Assembly: GCA_014843695.1 (NCBI GenBank) | Contig: CM026395.1 | Location: forward strand, 46,962,671 to 47,026,670 | DNA: 64,000 nucleotides | Reading direction: 5' to 3' | DNA from: Archivesica marissinica | Lineage: Eukaryota > Mollusca > Bivalvia > Venerida > Vesicomyidae | Made by a program: the position numbers and the translations under genes | Shown here: one piece after another, positions 1-12,348 of the stretch | Numbering within the stretch: position 1 is the stretch's first letter | How the letters are laid out: each line of letters begins with the position of its first letter | Notes under the pieces: generated by a model | What the model saw: the letters and a program-made list of their open reading frames with translations, nothing else | What the model was told of the DNA's origin: nothing | Databases searched by the model: none

Positions 1-473
1 ACAAACAAAATTACAGGTGTGCGTATAAAATACCATTCTCACTTACACATTGTTCCGACATTAATTCGAACAATAAACAATGTTTTTGAGGTCTCTAAGC
101 GTGAAATAACGGTCAGCCACGCTCCTGAATTAAGGTTTGTTTATTATTGGAGTTCATACTAAACGTGTGGTACTGTAGTTTAGAGTTCAATTTAAATATC
201 CTCGTATATATGCACAGGCACGCATGCGAGATATATCGGTAAATATGTACAACAAACGTTGTTGTTTTTATACACACGTTGCATTACGCATGGATGTTGA
301 CCCTGTTTACAGTATTGTGTGTTGTCAATAAACGTCGTATACGACGCTTGATTATTAATTGAATTAGTACACATATTTGTGAAAAAAATTATACTATACT
401 ATAGGAAATATAGGAAATTACATTCTGTAGATATTTGCATTTTTCGCCGATGTAGTGTCGCTTTAATGTAAAA
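1..473. mobile_element. Copy of the 20818 MITE, cut by the window edge
   Basis: Shared landmarks with 20880-21315: caataaacaatgtttttg, cgctcctgaattaaggtttg, attacgcatggatgt, ending gtgtcgctttaa. From 474 to 810 only a short dispersed repeat (620-760, also at 7070-7200) was noted. Confidence 0.6.
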
Positions 474-810
474 TGCTTACATTAATAATAATGATAAAGG
501 TTTTATTTACTTTAATGTGTACATTATGATATATATTAAAAACTAATTTATTTAATTTGTATAATTTTCCAGTTGTTCCTTTCATATCTTTCATTCAAGT
601 ACCATATAACATCCTAGCTTTAATAGGTAATTTACTTCTGGCAAAATGACATTATCAGAAACTCAATAAAGCCCAATAAATTATTAATGGTATCGGTATT
701 AAAATATATTTATATGACTGGCCAGGCAACATTTATCAACGCCTGTTCCCAGGCTAGGTACACACCACTATACCATCACACTGCCGTTGCCTGTACCACC
801 CTGGAATACA

Positions 811-1550
811 TTGAAACACTTCTAAACCGAATAGCCTCCGGAAAGAGGTAAAGTTCAGTTTGGAGGGGTTTTCGGTTTAAAGGGGGTTTTCGGTTTAGAG
901 GGGTTTTCATGATAGGGTAGATTTCTCTTAAATTAACAATTCAACTGCACAATGCTTAGAAGAAGGCTGGGACATGTTTATAGTTGAAGTCGTGATAGCG
1001 CAGTGGATGCGCGTTCGCTTCAGGTGCGAAAGATCCGGAGTTCGAGCCCCGCTGAAGCCGTTACGATTGTGCCCTTCGGCAAAGCATTTAATTTCCACGT
1101 TGCCTATTCTCTCCCTCGTGGCGATGGATTCCATCAGGAATGAGGTCTCGAGAGTGATTAATATAAGTTGTACGAACTTGTTTCGCAATCGAGCTAAAAT
1201 AAATTAATAAACTAGACATGTGTATAGTTTGGCAGTTAATAAATAACTCAATAATTTGAAGTGTACAATACGTTATACTGTTATAGTGAAGTGTACAATA
1301 CGTTATACTGACAATAGGCGGAACGTTGTATGCTTAATGGAATACAGTCCTTGTCATATTTGCTGTTCGGTTTATACATTGTAGGGGGTAAATTACAGAT
1401 GAAAATGCACATATGTTTAATAAAATCTGTTCGGTTTACAGAGGTTTTCTTACAAATGAACAATGAAGGGAAACATTCGGGACGAAGTAATTTGTTCGGT
1501 TTGGAGGGAATTCCAGTCTAGAGGGGTTCCGGTTTTGGTGGGTTTCACTG
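811..1550. mobile_element. TA-flanked MITE interrupted by a SINE
   Basis: Related to the element at 43134-43516: shares gaggtaaagttc, acaattcaactgcacaatgc and ggagggaattccag. Ends ggtttcactg followed by TA. The left end is diverged. Contains the family A SINE at 986-1214 and a local tandem duplication at 1260-1312. Confidence 0.7.
986..1214 (+). mobile_element. tRNA-derived SINE, family A, with 15-bp target duplication
   Basis: Head gtgatagcgcagtggatgcg (A box) and gagttcgagccccgc (B box); body gatggattccatcaggaatg; tail attaatataagttgt...aaaataaatt. Flanked by GACATGTTTATAGTT (971-985) and GACATGTGTATAGTT (1215-1229), one mismatch. Inserted in a MITE that also exists without the SINE at 43134. 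Confidence 0.88.
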
Positions 1551-1606
1551 TACTTCCACTCGAACTTTGGCCAACCACCACTCCCTCCAAATACGAGAGA
1601 TGTTTG

Positions 1607-2830
1607 TATAGAGGTTTCTATACAATGCTACGTAGAGAAACTATTGGTCAGTCCTGGGAGAGAGGTTTGTATCCAGTTTCTATACAATGCTACGTAGAGA
1701 AACTATTGGTCAGTCCTGGGAGAGAGGTTTGTATCCAGTTTCTATACAATGCTACGTAGAGAAACGATTGGTCAGTCCTGGGAGAGAGGTTTGTATCCAG
1801 TTTCTATACAATGCTACGTAGAGAAACTATTGGTCAGTCCTGAGAGAGAGGTTTGTATCCAGTTTCTATACAATGCTACGTAGAGAAACTATTGGTCAGT
1901 CCTGGGAGAGAGGTTTGTATCCAGTTTCTATACAATGCTACGTAGAGAAACTATTGGTCAGTCCTGGGAGAGAGGTTTGTATCCAGTTTCTATACAATGC
2001 TACGTAGAGAAACTATTGGTCAGTCCTGAGAGAGAGGTTTGTATCCAGTTTCTATACAATGCTACGTAGAGAAACTATTGGTCAGTCCTGAGAGAGGGTT
2101 GTATCCAGTTTCTATACAATGCTACGTAGAGAAACTATTGGTCAGTCCTGAGAGAGAGGTTTGTATCCAGTTTCTATACAATGCTACGTAGAGAAACTAT
2201 TGGTCAGTCCTGGGAGAGATGTTTGTATCCAGTTTCTATACAATGCTACGTAGAGAAACTATTGGTCAGTCCTGAGAGAGAGGTTTGTATCCAGTTTCTA
2301 TACAATGCTACGTAGAGAAACTATTGGTCAGTCCTGAGAGAGAGGTTTGTATCCAGTTTCTATACAATGCTACGTAGAGAAACTATTGGTCAGTCCTGAG
2401 AGAGAGGTTTGTATCCAGTTTCTATACAATGCTACGTAGAGAAACTATTGGTCAGTCCTGGGAGAGAGGTTTGTATCCAGTTTCTATACAATGCTACGTA
2501 GAGAAACTATTGGTCAGTCCTGGGAGAGAGGTTTGTATCCAGTTTCTATACAATGCTACGTAGAGAAACTATTGGTCAGTCCTGAGAGAGAGGTTTGTAT
2601 CCAGTTTCTATACAATGCTACGTAGAGAAACTATTGGTCAGTCCTGGGAGAGAGGTTTGTATCCAGTTTCTATACAATGCTACGTAGAGAAACTATTGGT
2701 CAGTCCTGGGAGAGAGGTTTGTATCCAGTTTCTATACAATGCTACGTAGAGAAACTATTGGTCAGTCCTGAGAGAGAGGTTTGTATCCAGTTTCTATACA
2801 ATGCTACGTAGAGAAACTATTGGTCAGTCA
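1607..2830. repeat. 62-bp tandem array, about 20 copies
   Basis: Unit aggtttgtatccagtttcta + caatgctacgtagagaaac + tattggtcagtcctgggag. Copies differ mainly by G/A in tcctg[g/a]gagag. Each unit contains an imperfect hairpin (gtttctatac ... gtagagaaac). A (GAT/GAC)n run follows at 2923-2962. Confidence 0.97.
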
Positions 2831-3113
2831 CTGCTAAGTGTAGATATATATATTTCTTTATGTGTGCATAGTAATGGTACCATATTGCGAGTATACTCTT
2901 GACAGAGTGAAATCATTATTACAGATGATGACGATGATGATGATGACGACGACGACGATGATGACACCTACCTACCATTCCATTCCCGAACTAATACTTT
3001 GATCCGGTGGTTCTACCCGGGTGCCCGTTCATGCCTGTCGTATAACGAGACTTTAAACCCCGTAACTTGACAAACAAACAAACAAACATATACTTTGATT
3101 ATAAGGTTCCTAC

Positions 3114-3884
3114 CTGCGCATTATTTTGGTTGAATGCTATATGGTCCCTCCTGTAAGACGTAGCATACTGGGGGTGGTAGAATTTATTGATACCCCAGTA
3201 AGGTAATATGTCTGGGGCCCCCGCAGCATCACGTGAGCCTCCCGGCGCTGGAGGCACAGCCGGCGAGCGGCGTTTTTCTCCTATGTCTCTCTCATCACGA
3301 TACGTTGGATGAGCATCCCGATATATTTCAGGATATCTCTTGTAAGGAGTGTCACTTTCCTTAAATCCATTCTTATACACGTCCCTTCCTCTGTTCTCGA
3401 AAGATCCTCCTTCCCTTCGGCCGGTCATCTGCCCTTTAATCTCATCATTCTCCAGTTGGACTTTCCTAAGGTCCCTCTCTAATCCATGAATCAGGCTTGA
3501 GTGAAGCCGGTATCTCTCTTCCAGATCTTTCAATCCATGCATCGAGTCAGCCATGTCAGATTCCGAGTCCGTTCTAATGTTTTCTGAATTGTATTCCTTC
3601 TCCGGTTCATTCGCATTTACGTTAAGTTCTTCCTTTTTAGTATCTGGTTTCTTACTGCAAGGAATGTGATAATATTCCACACCAAATAGCGAACTGTAGT
3701 TGTCAACTGGTCTCCTTTGCCCCCGGTTCATCGGTCTGTTTTCCATTGTTGAAGTATTGGTATTATTTCCACCTACAGTTGATTGGTTGCTCGTCGTATT
3801 ATAATCGATTGTATTGGACGGTTCTGTTTTATTTAGGTTGGTTTCATTACCGCAGTCGTATAGAGGTGGGGTTCTGGATGTCAT
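3114..3884 (-). CDS. First coding exon of an unrecognised gene
   Basis: 771 nt (257 codons) from ATG at 3884 to a donor CAG|gtagga at 3113, phase 0. An in-frame stop lies a short way upstream of the ATG with no AG acceptor between, so this looks like the true start. The protein begins MTSRTPPLYDCG, then an Asn/Thr-rich low-complexity part. A likely coiled coil follows (LKDLEERYRLHSSLIHGLER, about residues 120-150), then an Arg/Gly/Pro-rich stretch and a C-terminal part with ILPYWGINKFYHPQYATSYR. The rest of the gene must lie left of this exon, mostly outside the window. The end motif is loosely reminiscent of axonemal microtubule-associated proteins, but I do not recognise the family. Confidence 0.6.
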
Positions 3885-4236
3885 AGTGGAATATGCAAAC
3901 AACGACAATCGAGTTTATAGAAGAACGCTAAAGAGATTGTAAAGTTTGTAGTTCGTACTTTTAAAATTCGCCACTAAATTGGTTGTGGTAGATAATCTTG
4001 TCTCAAGATAAAACTAAACAAAATATACGCAAAATGTTTTCAAATACTAGTCAAGTCTTTTTCGTTTAATCTACTGTGAAACACTATTTTTTAATTCAGC
4101 CGACGTTTCCTGGTATATCCACAGAGCAGCTGTTTGCTTTGTGTGTTTGGATTATATTCAATAAGTATGTCCTACGTTTCTTAGTAATGAGAACAACTTT
4201 GCTATTACTGAATAATATCTTAATATGAAACAAAAA

Positions 4237-4325
4237 TAAGTTAATGTTAGCTGTATGTTTATTTTCAAGTTAATGTTAGCTGTATGTTTATTTTCAAGTT
4301 AATGTTAGCTGTATGTTTATTTTCA
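4237..4325. repeat. 29-bp tandem repeat, 3 copies
   Basis: Unit aagttaatgttagctgtatg + tttattttc. The rest of 3885-4900 shows nothing recognised. Confidence 0.9.
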
Positions 4326-4902
4326 CAAACTTGATTTAGGCATAAACTATTATCCAACACATTTTAATAAAAACATAATTCCAACGCCGAATACGATCCC
4401 TCTCCCATACGTTAATCATTAGCTAACATTACACTTCAATTTCGCATTGGATTTTTCTATCTGCTCATATAAAGTATGTGTATTGAAGCTATTTTCTACG
4501 GTGTTGCTGTGACGACACCATACTGAACGTGGTTCTTTGTGACTTCAACAGTTACATCATCAATGAAGCTTGTCAGATATATTTCAGGATCGATTTATAA
4601 ACTTGCTCCTTCAGATTAATGGAAATCTTGGTGCACATCTTTTGACGGAATCAATGGACTATTAATGGTTATTGGCGTTTGATATAAGGATATTGATAGA
4701 AACGGGAGTAGTATATAGTATATAAAGCTGCCTTTGATTGACTGCTTGAATTGAAGTTATGTGTACGTTTTCATATCACGTATGATATAACTGTAAAGAA
4801 GAGAACACATACTTGTGAATGTGTATTATTATAGTATAATGCGACATTGCGCATGTAACATGTATTCTCGTCACATAACGTAGTAGAAATGGTAAACATA
4901 TA

Positions 4903-5054
4903 CAGTCCAACCTGTCTTAAGCAGCCAGCCAAGGGAATCGCAAAAAGTAGCTGCTTAGCACAGGTTGTTGTTTAATAGAGGTCGAATATATAATAAACAA
5001 CATATTGGGACTCTGGCTGCTTAATAGAGGTGAACACTAACATAGGTTTGACTG
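4903..5054. mobile_element. Short palindromic MITE, TA target duplication
   Basis: 152 bp from CAGTCCAACCTGT to AGGTTTGACTG, flanked by TA. Internal gctgcttaatagaggt motifs occur in inverted and direct copies. A second copy is at 44040-44204. The Tc1/mariner-pogo type is inferred from TA and the CAGT ends. Confidence 0.75.
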
Positions 5055-5179
5055 TATGTATATACAGTCTACATCCGTTATTTCAAAATCGGTTATGTCG
5101 AATTGTATGCGATAAGTCAACTTTATTTAATTCTCGAATTTCGAGATATGTAATAAATAATATATGTACTCATATCTAC

Positions 5180-5370
5180 ACATGTTTGTTTGTTTTTGGA
5201 GTTTAAAGTCGCATCAAAAGCTTAGGTCCTATGGCTGCTCTCCAGCTATTATGTATGGTGGAGGAAGCCACCGGATACCCCTCCGAGCAATATGTCAGGC
5301 ACGGGCTGATACCCGGGTAGAACCATCGACCTTCTGCAGGCCAGCTGGATAGCTTCCTCACTTGAAAATA
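5180..5370 (-). mobile_element. SINE family E, head missing
   Basis: Plus strand starts with the (gttt)n tail, then tttaaagtcgcatc, ccagctattatgtatggtgg and acccgggtagaaccatcgac. Further partial copies: 3000-3090 (plus sense, caaacaaacaaacaaac tail), 12030-12112, 30198-30372 and 36805-36930. Confidence 0.72.
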
Positions 5371-5398
5371 CAGTTCCTTCTCAGAAGATCGTACTTAC

Positions 5399-5473
5399 AT
5401 AGTATGAATTGTGTGGCACCGCCCTGTAGGTCAGGTTCTTCCCAATGGTGTCACTCTCTTTCGTAAAATTGTG
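5399..5473 (-). CDS. Isolated internal exon of an unrecognised gene
   Basis: 75 nt, phase 0/0, with a very good acceptor (ttttcttctgcag) and donor (gtaagtac). It reads HNFTKESDTIGKNLTYRAVP then HNSYY; the other two frames have stops. It lies 1.5 kb upstream of the exon at 3114-3884 on the same strand. That exon appears to start its own reading frame, so this one may be an alternative 5' exon or belong to another transcript. Confidence 0.55.
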
Positions 5474-5814
5474 CTGCAGAAGAAAATGTTGTTTCAGTTT
5501 GGCATGTGTATTGATAAGCATAGTTGCTGTCCCATCCCTCGACAAAGAGTATAAATAACCACATAAGAAACCATATTATCTTGTATGCTTTCCAATGAAT
5601 GAGTGAGTTTTACCAGGGAATGAAATTGCTCTCTCACCGTTTTGAAACAGTGGAAGATGGCATATTCTTTTCCACTGCGTGTATGTCGTATTCATACGCG
5701 GTTGGACGTACTTATATGTTGTATGTTCTAATGAATGTTCTGTGTATGTCATTCTAATTATGACAGTAAACATAATCTAAATTGAAAATTATACAGGGAC
5801 TATTTTTATTGCGA

Positions 5815-5980
5815 ACGTTCACACACACATAAGTGGCCGTGTGGTTGTGTATTGTAGAGATATGAGGCTTCCAGCAGGGCAGCTAAAATGAATACAATTG
5901 GAAACTGGAAATGCGAACGTTCACACAGACATAAGTGGCTGTATGGTTGTGTATTGTAGAGATATGAGGCTTCCAGAAAC
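5815..5980. repeat. Direct duplication of about 98 bp
   Basis: cgaacgttcacacacacata ... gagatatgaggcttccag occurs at 5815 and again at 5912. The remainder of 5474-6065 holds nothing recognised. Confidence 0.8.
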
Positions 5981-6065
5981 TGGAACATTGGAATAAACAC
6001 ATACACATTAGTGCACATAAAGCCAACAACACACTGGCATTCGTAAGGCCTAATAATACAGTAAT

Positions 6066-6930
6066 CCACCAAAGGTTAAAGAGATGTGCTATAAAAGTCT
6101 AGTTCGACCAATTACAGAGTATTCCTCCGCTGTCTCGGATCCATACACTCAGCGTAGCATCAACAAGCTGCAACAAGTGCTAGGTAGAGCGGTAAGATAC
6201 GTGGCCGGTGACTATATGCGAACAAGCAGGGCAACAGCCACGCCTAACAACATATCCTGGGAAAGTTTACAACATTGCTAAGGTGTGTGTTTTACGTTTA
6301 TTTATCGTCGCTACTGGTTGCCCATATGAGCGACGCCTCCTGAAAAGATTAGTCATTTTAGATGTATGGCCGATAGTGCAATGATACAGACAGAGACCCA
6401 TCTGGTTCTTTTACGTGCACGATGTAACGCACCGACACGAGACCTCGGTTCCATCTGAGAGACTGTTCATTTTATTAGGGTCAGACGAGGGATCGAACCT
6501 GCGATCCCTGAATTACTAGTCCAACGTGTTAACCACTGGAATACAGATCCATCTGTAACATTGCTAAGGTCACCATGATGCTGTTCATAACCTGGTAGTA
6601 ATTCCAACCGAGCCATACCTGATTATGACCAACAACATCACACCACCCTGAGAGGTCATGACCTGAGATACATCGTCCCGCACTATACACTTCTTCTACA
6701 CAAGGGCTACCTCCTTCGTTCCAAGTGCCATGCAACTATGGAACACGGTTCCATCTCAAGCTGCCGCAACCAGTACCAGCACGGGTTCCAGTCTGGACTG
6801 ATGACGGACATTGCATAAACGAGGATGTGTTTAAGTTTTTAACCTGTATACATCACAGTTGTTATCCTCAACAGCCACCCATTTCTAAATTACGCAAGTT
6901 GAGGAAAGAAGGGAACTGGGAAGAAGAAGA
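6066..6930 (+). mobile_element. 3' fragment of a second LINE, split by a SINE
   Basis: 6066-6281 translates to an RT C-terminal piece (SLVRPITEYSSAVSDPYTQR, INKLQQVLGRAVRYVAGDY, TATPNNISWESLQ). It continues after a SINE at 6284-6556 with ITPP..., SFVPSAMQLWNTVPSQAA, in broken frames. This is the segment between the RT palm and the 3' UTR in CR1/Jockey-like LINEs. It differs from the LINE at 12.7-17.6 kb. Confidence 0.75.
6284..6556 (-). mobile_element. tRNA-derived SINE, family D, with 13-bp target duplication
   Basis: Read on the minus strand, the head has a pol III A box (TAGTCCAGTGGTTAACAC-like) and B box (GGTTCGATCCC). The body is shared with copies at 12113, 28910, 38060, 50502 and 57529. 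It is flanked by the direct repeat AACATTGCTAAGG (6271-6283 and 6557-6569), a true target-site duplication. Confidence 0.85.
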
Positions 6931-7185
6931 AGAAAATCATTGGAAATCATAAAATAAAAAGAAGATTTGTGTTTATTAATGCAAGATAGAATGTTAGCTC
7001 ATCTCGTGATCATCGCAATATGAGATTCCTCAGGTGGTTAAGTAACCTGGGTTCCAGTCTGTCCGTTTTTCACTTTTTAACTTCTGTGCCAATGAACGTT
7101 GATATTATCAGAAACTCAATACGGCCCATATAATGGTATCGGTGCTAATATATATTTATTTGACTGACAAGGCAACATATATCGA

Positions 7186-7297
7186 CGCCTGTTCCCAGGC
7201 TAGGGGTGTTCCCAGGCTAGGGGTGTTCCCAGGCTAGGGGTGTTGTTCCCAGGCTAGGGGTGTTGTTCCCAGGCTAGGGGTGTTGTTCCCAGGCTAG
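7186..7297. repeat. 20- to 23-bp tandem repeat, 6 copies
   Basis: Unit gttcccaggctaggggtg with an extra ttg in later copies. It grows from the end of a dispersed repeat (7070-7200) that also occurs unexpanded at 620-760. Confidence 0.9.
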
Positions 7298-7351
7298 TCA
7301 CTAAGGATACAAAGTTCGGTAGCCTAAACACAACTATCCCAATGTCATTAC

Positions 7352-10218
7352 CTGCACATGCAGTATGTACCCCACAATAAACCCAATGCGTTACCTACAC
7401 ATGCAGTATGTACCACACAATAAACCCAATGCGTTACCTACACATGCAGTATGTACCCCACAATAAACCCAATGCGTTACCTACACATGCAGTAAGTACC
7501 CAACAATAAACCCAATGCGTTACCTACACATGCACTATATACCCCACAATAAACCCAATGCGTTACCTACACATGCAGTATATACCACACAATAAACGCA
7601 ATGCGTTACCTACACATGCAGTATATACCCCACAATAAACCCAATGCGTTACCTACACATGCAGTATATACCCCACAATAAACCCAATGCGTTACCTACA
7701 CATGCAGTATATACCCCACAATAAACCCAATGCGTTACCTACACATGCAGTATGTACCCCACAATAAACCCAATGCGTTACCTACACATGCAGTATATAC
7801 ACCACAATAAACCCAATGCGTTACCTACACATGCAGTATATACCCCACAATAAACCCAATGCGTTACCTACACATGCAGTATATACCCCACAATAAACCC
7901 AATGCGTTACCTACACATGCAGTAAATACCCCACAATAAACCCAATGCGTTACCTACACATGCAGTAAATACCCCACAATAAACCCAATGCGTTACCTAC
8001 ACATGCAGTATATACCCCACAATAAACCCAATGCGTTACCTACACATGCAGTATGTACCCCACAATAAACCCAATGCGTTACCTACACATGCGGTATGTA
8101 CCCCACAATAAACCCAATGCGTTACCGCACATGCAGTATGTACCCCACAATAAACCCAATGCGTTACCTACACATGCAGTATATACCCCACAATAAACCC
8201 AATGCGTTACCTACACATGCAGTATACCCCACAATAAACCAAATGCGTTACCTACACATGCAGTATGTACCCCACAATAAACCCAATGCGTTACCTACAC
8301 ATGCAGTATGTACCCCACAATAAACCCAATGCGTTACCTACACATGCAGTATGTACCCCACAATAAACCCAATGCGGTTCCTACACATGCAGTATATACC
8401 CCACAATAAACCCAATGCGTTACCTACACATGCAGTATATACCCCACAATAAACCCAATGCGTTACCTACACATGCAGTATATACCCCACAATAAACCCA
8501 ATGCGTTACCTACACATGCAGTATATACCCCACAATAAACCCAATGCGTTACCTACACATGCAGTATATACCCCACAATAAACCCAATGCGTTACCTACA
8601 CATGCAGTATATACCCCACAATAAACCCAATGCGTTACCTACACATGCAGTATATACCCCACAATAAACCCAATGCGTTACCTACACATGCAGTATATAC
8701 CCCACAATAAACCCAATGCGTTACCTACACATGCAGTATATACCCCACAATAAACCCAATGCGTTACCTACACATGCAGTAAATACCCCACAATAAACCC
8801 AATGCGTTACCTACACATGCAGTATATACCCCACAATAAACCCAATGCGTTACCTACACATGCAGTAAATACCCCACAATAAACCCAATGCGTTACCTAC
8901 ACATGCAGTATATACCCCACAATAAACCCAATGCGTTACCTACACATGCAGTATACCCCACAATAAACCCAATGCGTTACCTACACATGCAGTAAATACC
9001 CCACAATAAACCCAATGCGTTACCTACACATGCAGTATATACCCCACAATAAACCCAATGCGTTACCTACACATGCAGTATATACCCCACAATAAACCCA
9101 ATGCGTTACCTACACATGCAGTAAATACCCCACAATAAACCCAATGCGTTACCTACACATGCAGTATGTACCCCACAATAAACCCAATGCGTTACCTACA
9201 CATGCAGTATGTACCCCACAATAAACCCAATGCGTTACCTACACATGCAGTATGTACCCCACAATAAACCCAATGCGTTACCTACACATGCAGTATGTAC
9301 CCACAATAAACCCAATGCGTTACCTACACATGCAGTATGTACCCCACATAAACCCAATGCGTTACCTACACATGCAGTATGTACCCACAATAAACCCAAT
9401 GCGTTACCTACACATGCAGTATGTACCCCACAATAAACCCAATGCGTTACCTACACATGCAGTATGTACCCCACAATAAACCCAATGCGTTACCTACACA
9501 TGCAGTATATACCCCACAATAAACCCAATGCGTTACCTACACATGCAGTATATACCCCACAATAAACCCAATGCGTTACCTACACATGCAGTATATACCC
9601 CACAATAAACCCAATGCGTTACCTACACATGCAGTATATACCCCACAATAAACCCAATGCGTTACCTACACATGCAGTATGTACCCCACAATAAACCCAA
9701 TGCGTTACCTACACATGCAGTATATACCACACAATAAACCCAATGCGTTACCTACACATGCAGTATGTACCCACAATAAACCCAATGCGTTACCTACACA
9801 TGCAGTATATACCCCACAATAAACCCAATGCGTTACCTACATATGCAGTATATACCCCACAATAAACCCAATGCGTTACCTACACATGCAGTATATACCC
9901 CACAATAAACCCAATGCGTTACCTACACATGCAGTATATACCCCACAATAAACCCATTGCGTTACCTACACATGCAGTATATACCCCACAATAAACCCAA
10001 TGCGTTACCTACACATGCAGTATATACCCCACAATAACCCCAATGCGTTACCTACATATGCAGTATGTACCCCACAATAAACCCAATGCGTTACCTACAC
10101 ATGCAGTAAATACCCCACAATAACCCCAATGCGTTACCTACACATGCAGTATGTACCCCACAATAAACCCAATGCGTTACCTACACATGCAGTATGTACC
10201 CCACAATAAACCCAATGC
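7352..10218. repeat. 43-bp tandem array, about 66 copies
   Basis: Unit tacctacacatgcagtatat + accccacaataaacccaatgcgt. Copies vary chiefly at tatat/tatgt/taaat and by 1-2 nt deletions. Short open frames in it are period artefacts. 10219-11280 after it contains no supported feature. Confidence 0.98.
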
Positions 10219-11284
10219 ATCACTTATATAGAAAACAATTCATATATATAATAAAATAAATTTCAGATAAGTCCTACGTAGGAGTTTTAGCCCCACAAAT
10301 AAACATATTCATTTCTTAGATATAAGCTTCCAGACAACCAGTTCCTGTCAATTAATTCTAAATGTAACGAGTGATTTGTAACATTGGCTTGAAGCTAATG
10401 GCATTGATGGTGCAGGCAATACGCTATATTGTAAACGTAACCATGGCAACGTTATTGAGCGTTATAGGCTGTTCTCTTGTGACGATCTATGTTAGGGTGT
10501 GGTGACGGGTGTGGCTGGCTGTGTAACGTTGTATGGTGGGACACTTGATTGGAGTAGCTATTACAGTTACATTTCCTAAACTTTTTTTGGTTTGTTTATT
10601 GTTGTTTTTTGTTTCTAAATTCTTAATATCTAAAATGTTGCTTATTCTCTTAATCATTTTCCCCTTTTTCTATTAGTATCATTAAATTTAGTAAAGTACT
10701 AGCACAACTCTTGTATTCAGTCTCTTTGTTAATTACAATCTAGTCTTATGGGGAGGGCCGTAACTAATGTTGTTAAAACGTGTGGCCCAACCCATTTGCT
10801 TCAACATATAATGACAATCCTTGAGCAAACAATGCCACAAATCATGCATTATGGATTGTTATACAAGTTTGTTCATTTGTTTTGTATTGTACATTGTATA
10901 TATAGAATGCAATAAAATATGATTAAACTATTGAGCCAAATTATTTATTTTCAGCACCAGTGACCTTGACCCGTATGTTGTAAGCACGGTCTATGCCAAG
11001 TTCTTTCAGTAATGAGTATGAAATAATAAAGTAGAGGACCGTTTAACCGTGTATGTGTACAGACGGACAAACACGAAATGAAATTATACTTACATACATC
11101 CTGTCTCAGTAAACTAGAACTACGAGCTGATGGACCTGAAAATATATCCACCTCTATTAATTCAAATATCTTTAGATGTTACTAAGCGACATGCAAGATC
11201 CAGTGGATGGGGTGGGATGGGGTGGGGTAGGCTCTCTCCTCGACTAAATTGGTCGGCGTATGTGGACTTACCAATGAAAACTAG

Positions 11285-11665
11285 ACACTAACATTAGAGA
11301 GATCTGGCAAAACCATGACCCATACTTTAGAAAGAAAACCATGACAATACATTAGACATATCTGGCAAAACCATGACCCATACTTTAGACAGAAAACCAT
11401 GACAATATATTAGACATATCTGGCAAAATCATGATCCTACTTTTAGACGGATCTGGCAAAATTATAGCACCATTTTAGACAGATCTGACAAAATCATGAC
11501 CATACTTTAGACAGATCTGACAAAATCATGATTATACTTTCGACATATCTGGCAAAATCATGATTATACTTTCGACATATCTGGCAAAATCATGATGATA
11601 TTTTCGACATATCTGGCAAAATCATGATTATACTTTCGACATATCTGGCAAAATCATGGCCATAC
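11285..11665. repeat. Degenerate 33- to 37-bp tandem repeat, about 11 copies
   Basis: Core acatatctggcaaaatcatg with variable atactttagac/atactttcgac. The last copies are the most similar to each other. Confidence 0.85.
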
Positions 11666-11799
11666 AGGTCAGACGGGGGTCGAATCTGCGATCACTGTCC
11701 AACGTGTTAACAACTGGACTACAGATCCGTCTGTGATATTTAATGACGGCATATATATATATATATATATATGATGCTATACTACTTCGTTCATTCTTA

Positions 11800-12025
11800 C
11801 ATCACTGATGTTAAAACACTGTTGTGACGTCATATTTGCAGTACATTATTATTAATATTAGACTGCTTTCAAATGGCCAAAGTATTACATTAATTTCTAT
11901 GCCTACATGCACGAAAAGATGTCGTTATATAAGTGTGTGTTTTAAGTAAGATATAAACTTCGGATCCAATATGTAAACTATTGGTACAGATATTTTACAT
12001 ATTGGATCGTTTTCGGCTTATATCC
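11800..12025. repeat. Dispersed repeat with palindromic end, second copy
   Basis: Same family as 31600-31852: ggatccaatatgtaaac and tttacatattggatcg arms separated by 14 nt. Preceded by an (AT)n run at about 11752-11772. Confidence 0.6.
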
Positions 12026-12112
12026 TATGTTTGAGGTTTAAAGCCGCACCAACAGATGTGGTCATATTGCGGTTCTCCAGCTATTATTGGTGGAGGAAGA
12101 CACCGAGCAGGT

Positions 12113-12348
12113 TTGATCCCCCGTCTGACCCTAATAAAATTAACAGTCTTTCATTGGGACTTTAAACCGAGGTCTCGTGTCGGTGCTCTACACCGTGCAC
12201 GTACATGAACCAGAGGAGACTCTGGAATGTGTCTCTGTCTGTATCATTGCACTATCCGCCAATAATCTAAAATGACTAATCTCTTCAGGAGGCGTCGTTC
12301 ATATGGGTAACCGGTAGCGACGATAAATAGACGTAAAACACACACCGC
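12113..12348 (+). mobile_element. SINE family D, head-truncated
   Basis: Begins within the B box (gatcccccgtctgaccc) and runs through the shared body (ctggaatgtgtctctgtctg, gcgtcgttcatatgggtaac). It is joined directly to a family E SINE piece at 12030-12112, suggesting a chimera or nested insertion. Confidence 0.75.

Noticed and set aside
986..1060. Possible true tRNA genes at SINE heads (also 28460, 48782, 59790 and others)
   Set aside because: A and B boxes are present, but the heads are degenerate, are followed by SINE bodies and have target duplications; they cannot fold as full cloverleafs with confidence.
7352..10218. CRISPR-like regular array
   Set aside because: The whole 43-bp unit is conserved, with no unique spacers, and the genome is eukaryotic; it is a minisatellite.
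10942..11135. Candidate minus-strand exons (11094-11135 with good acceptor and donor; 10942-11008 ending VKVTGAENK then stop)
   Set aside because: Joining them directly creates a stop unless a weak alternative acceptor is used; no family support. An alternative donor could join 11094-11135 to the exon at 5399, but this is unproven.
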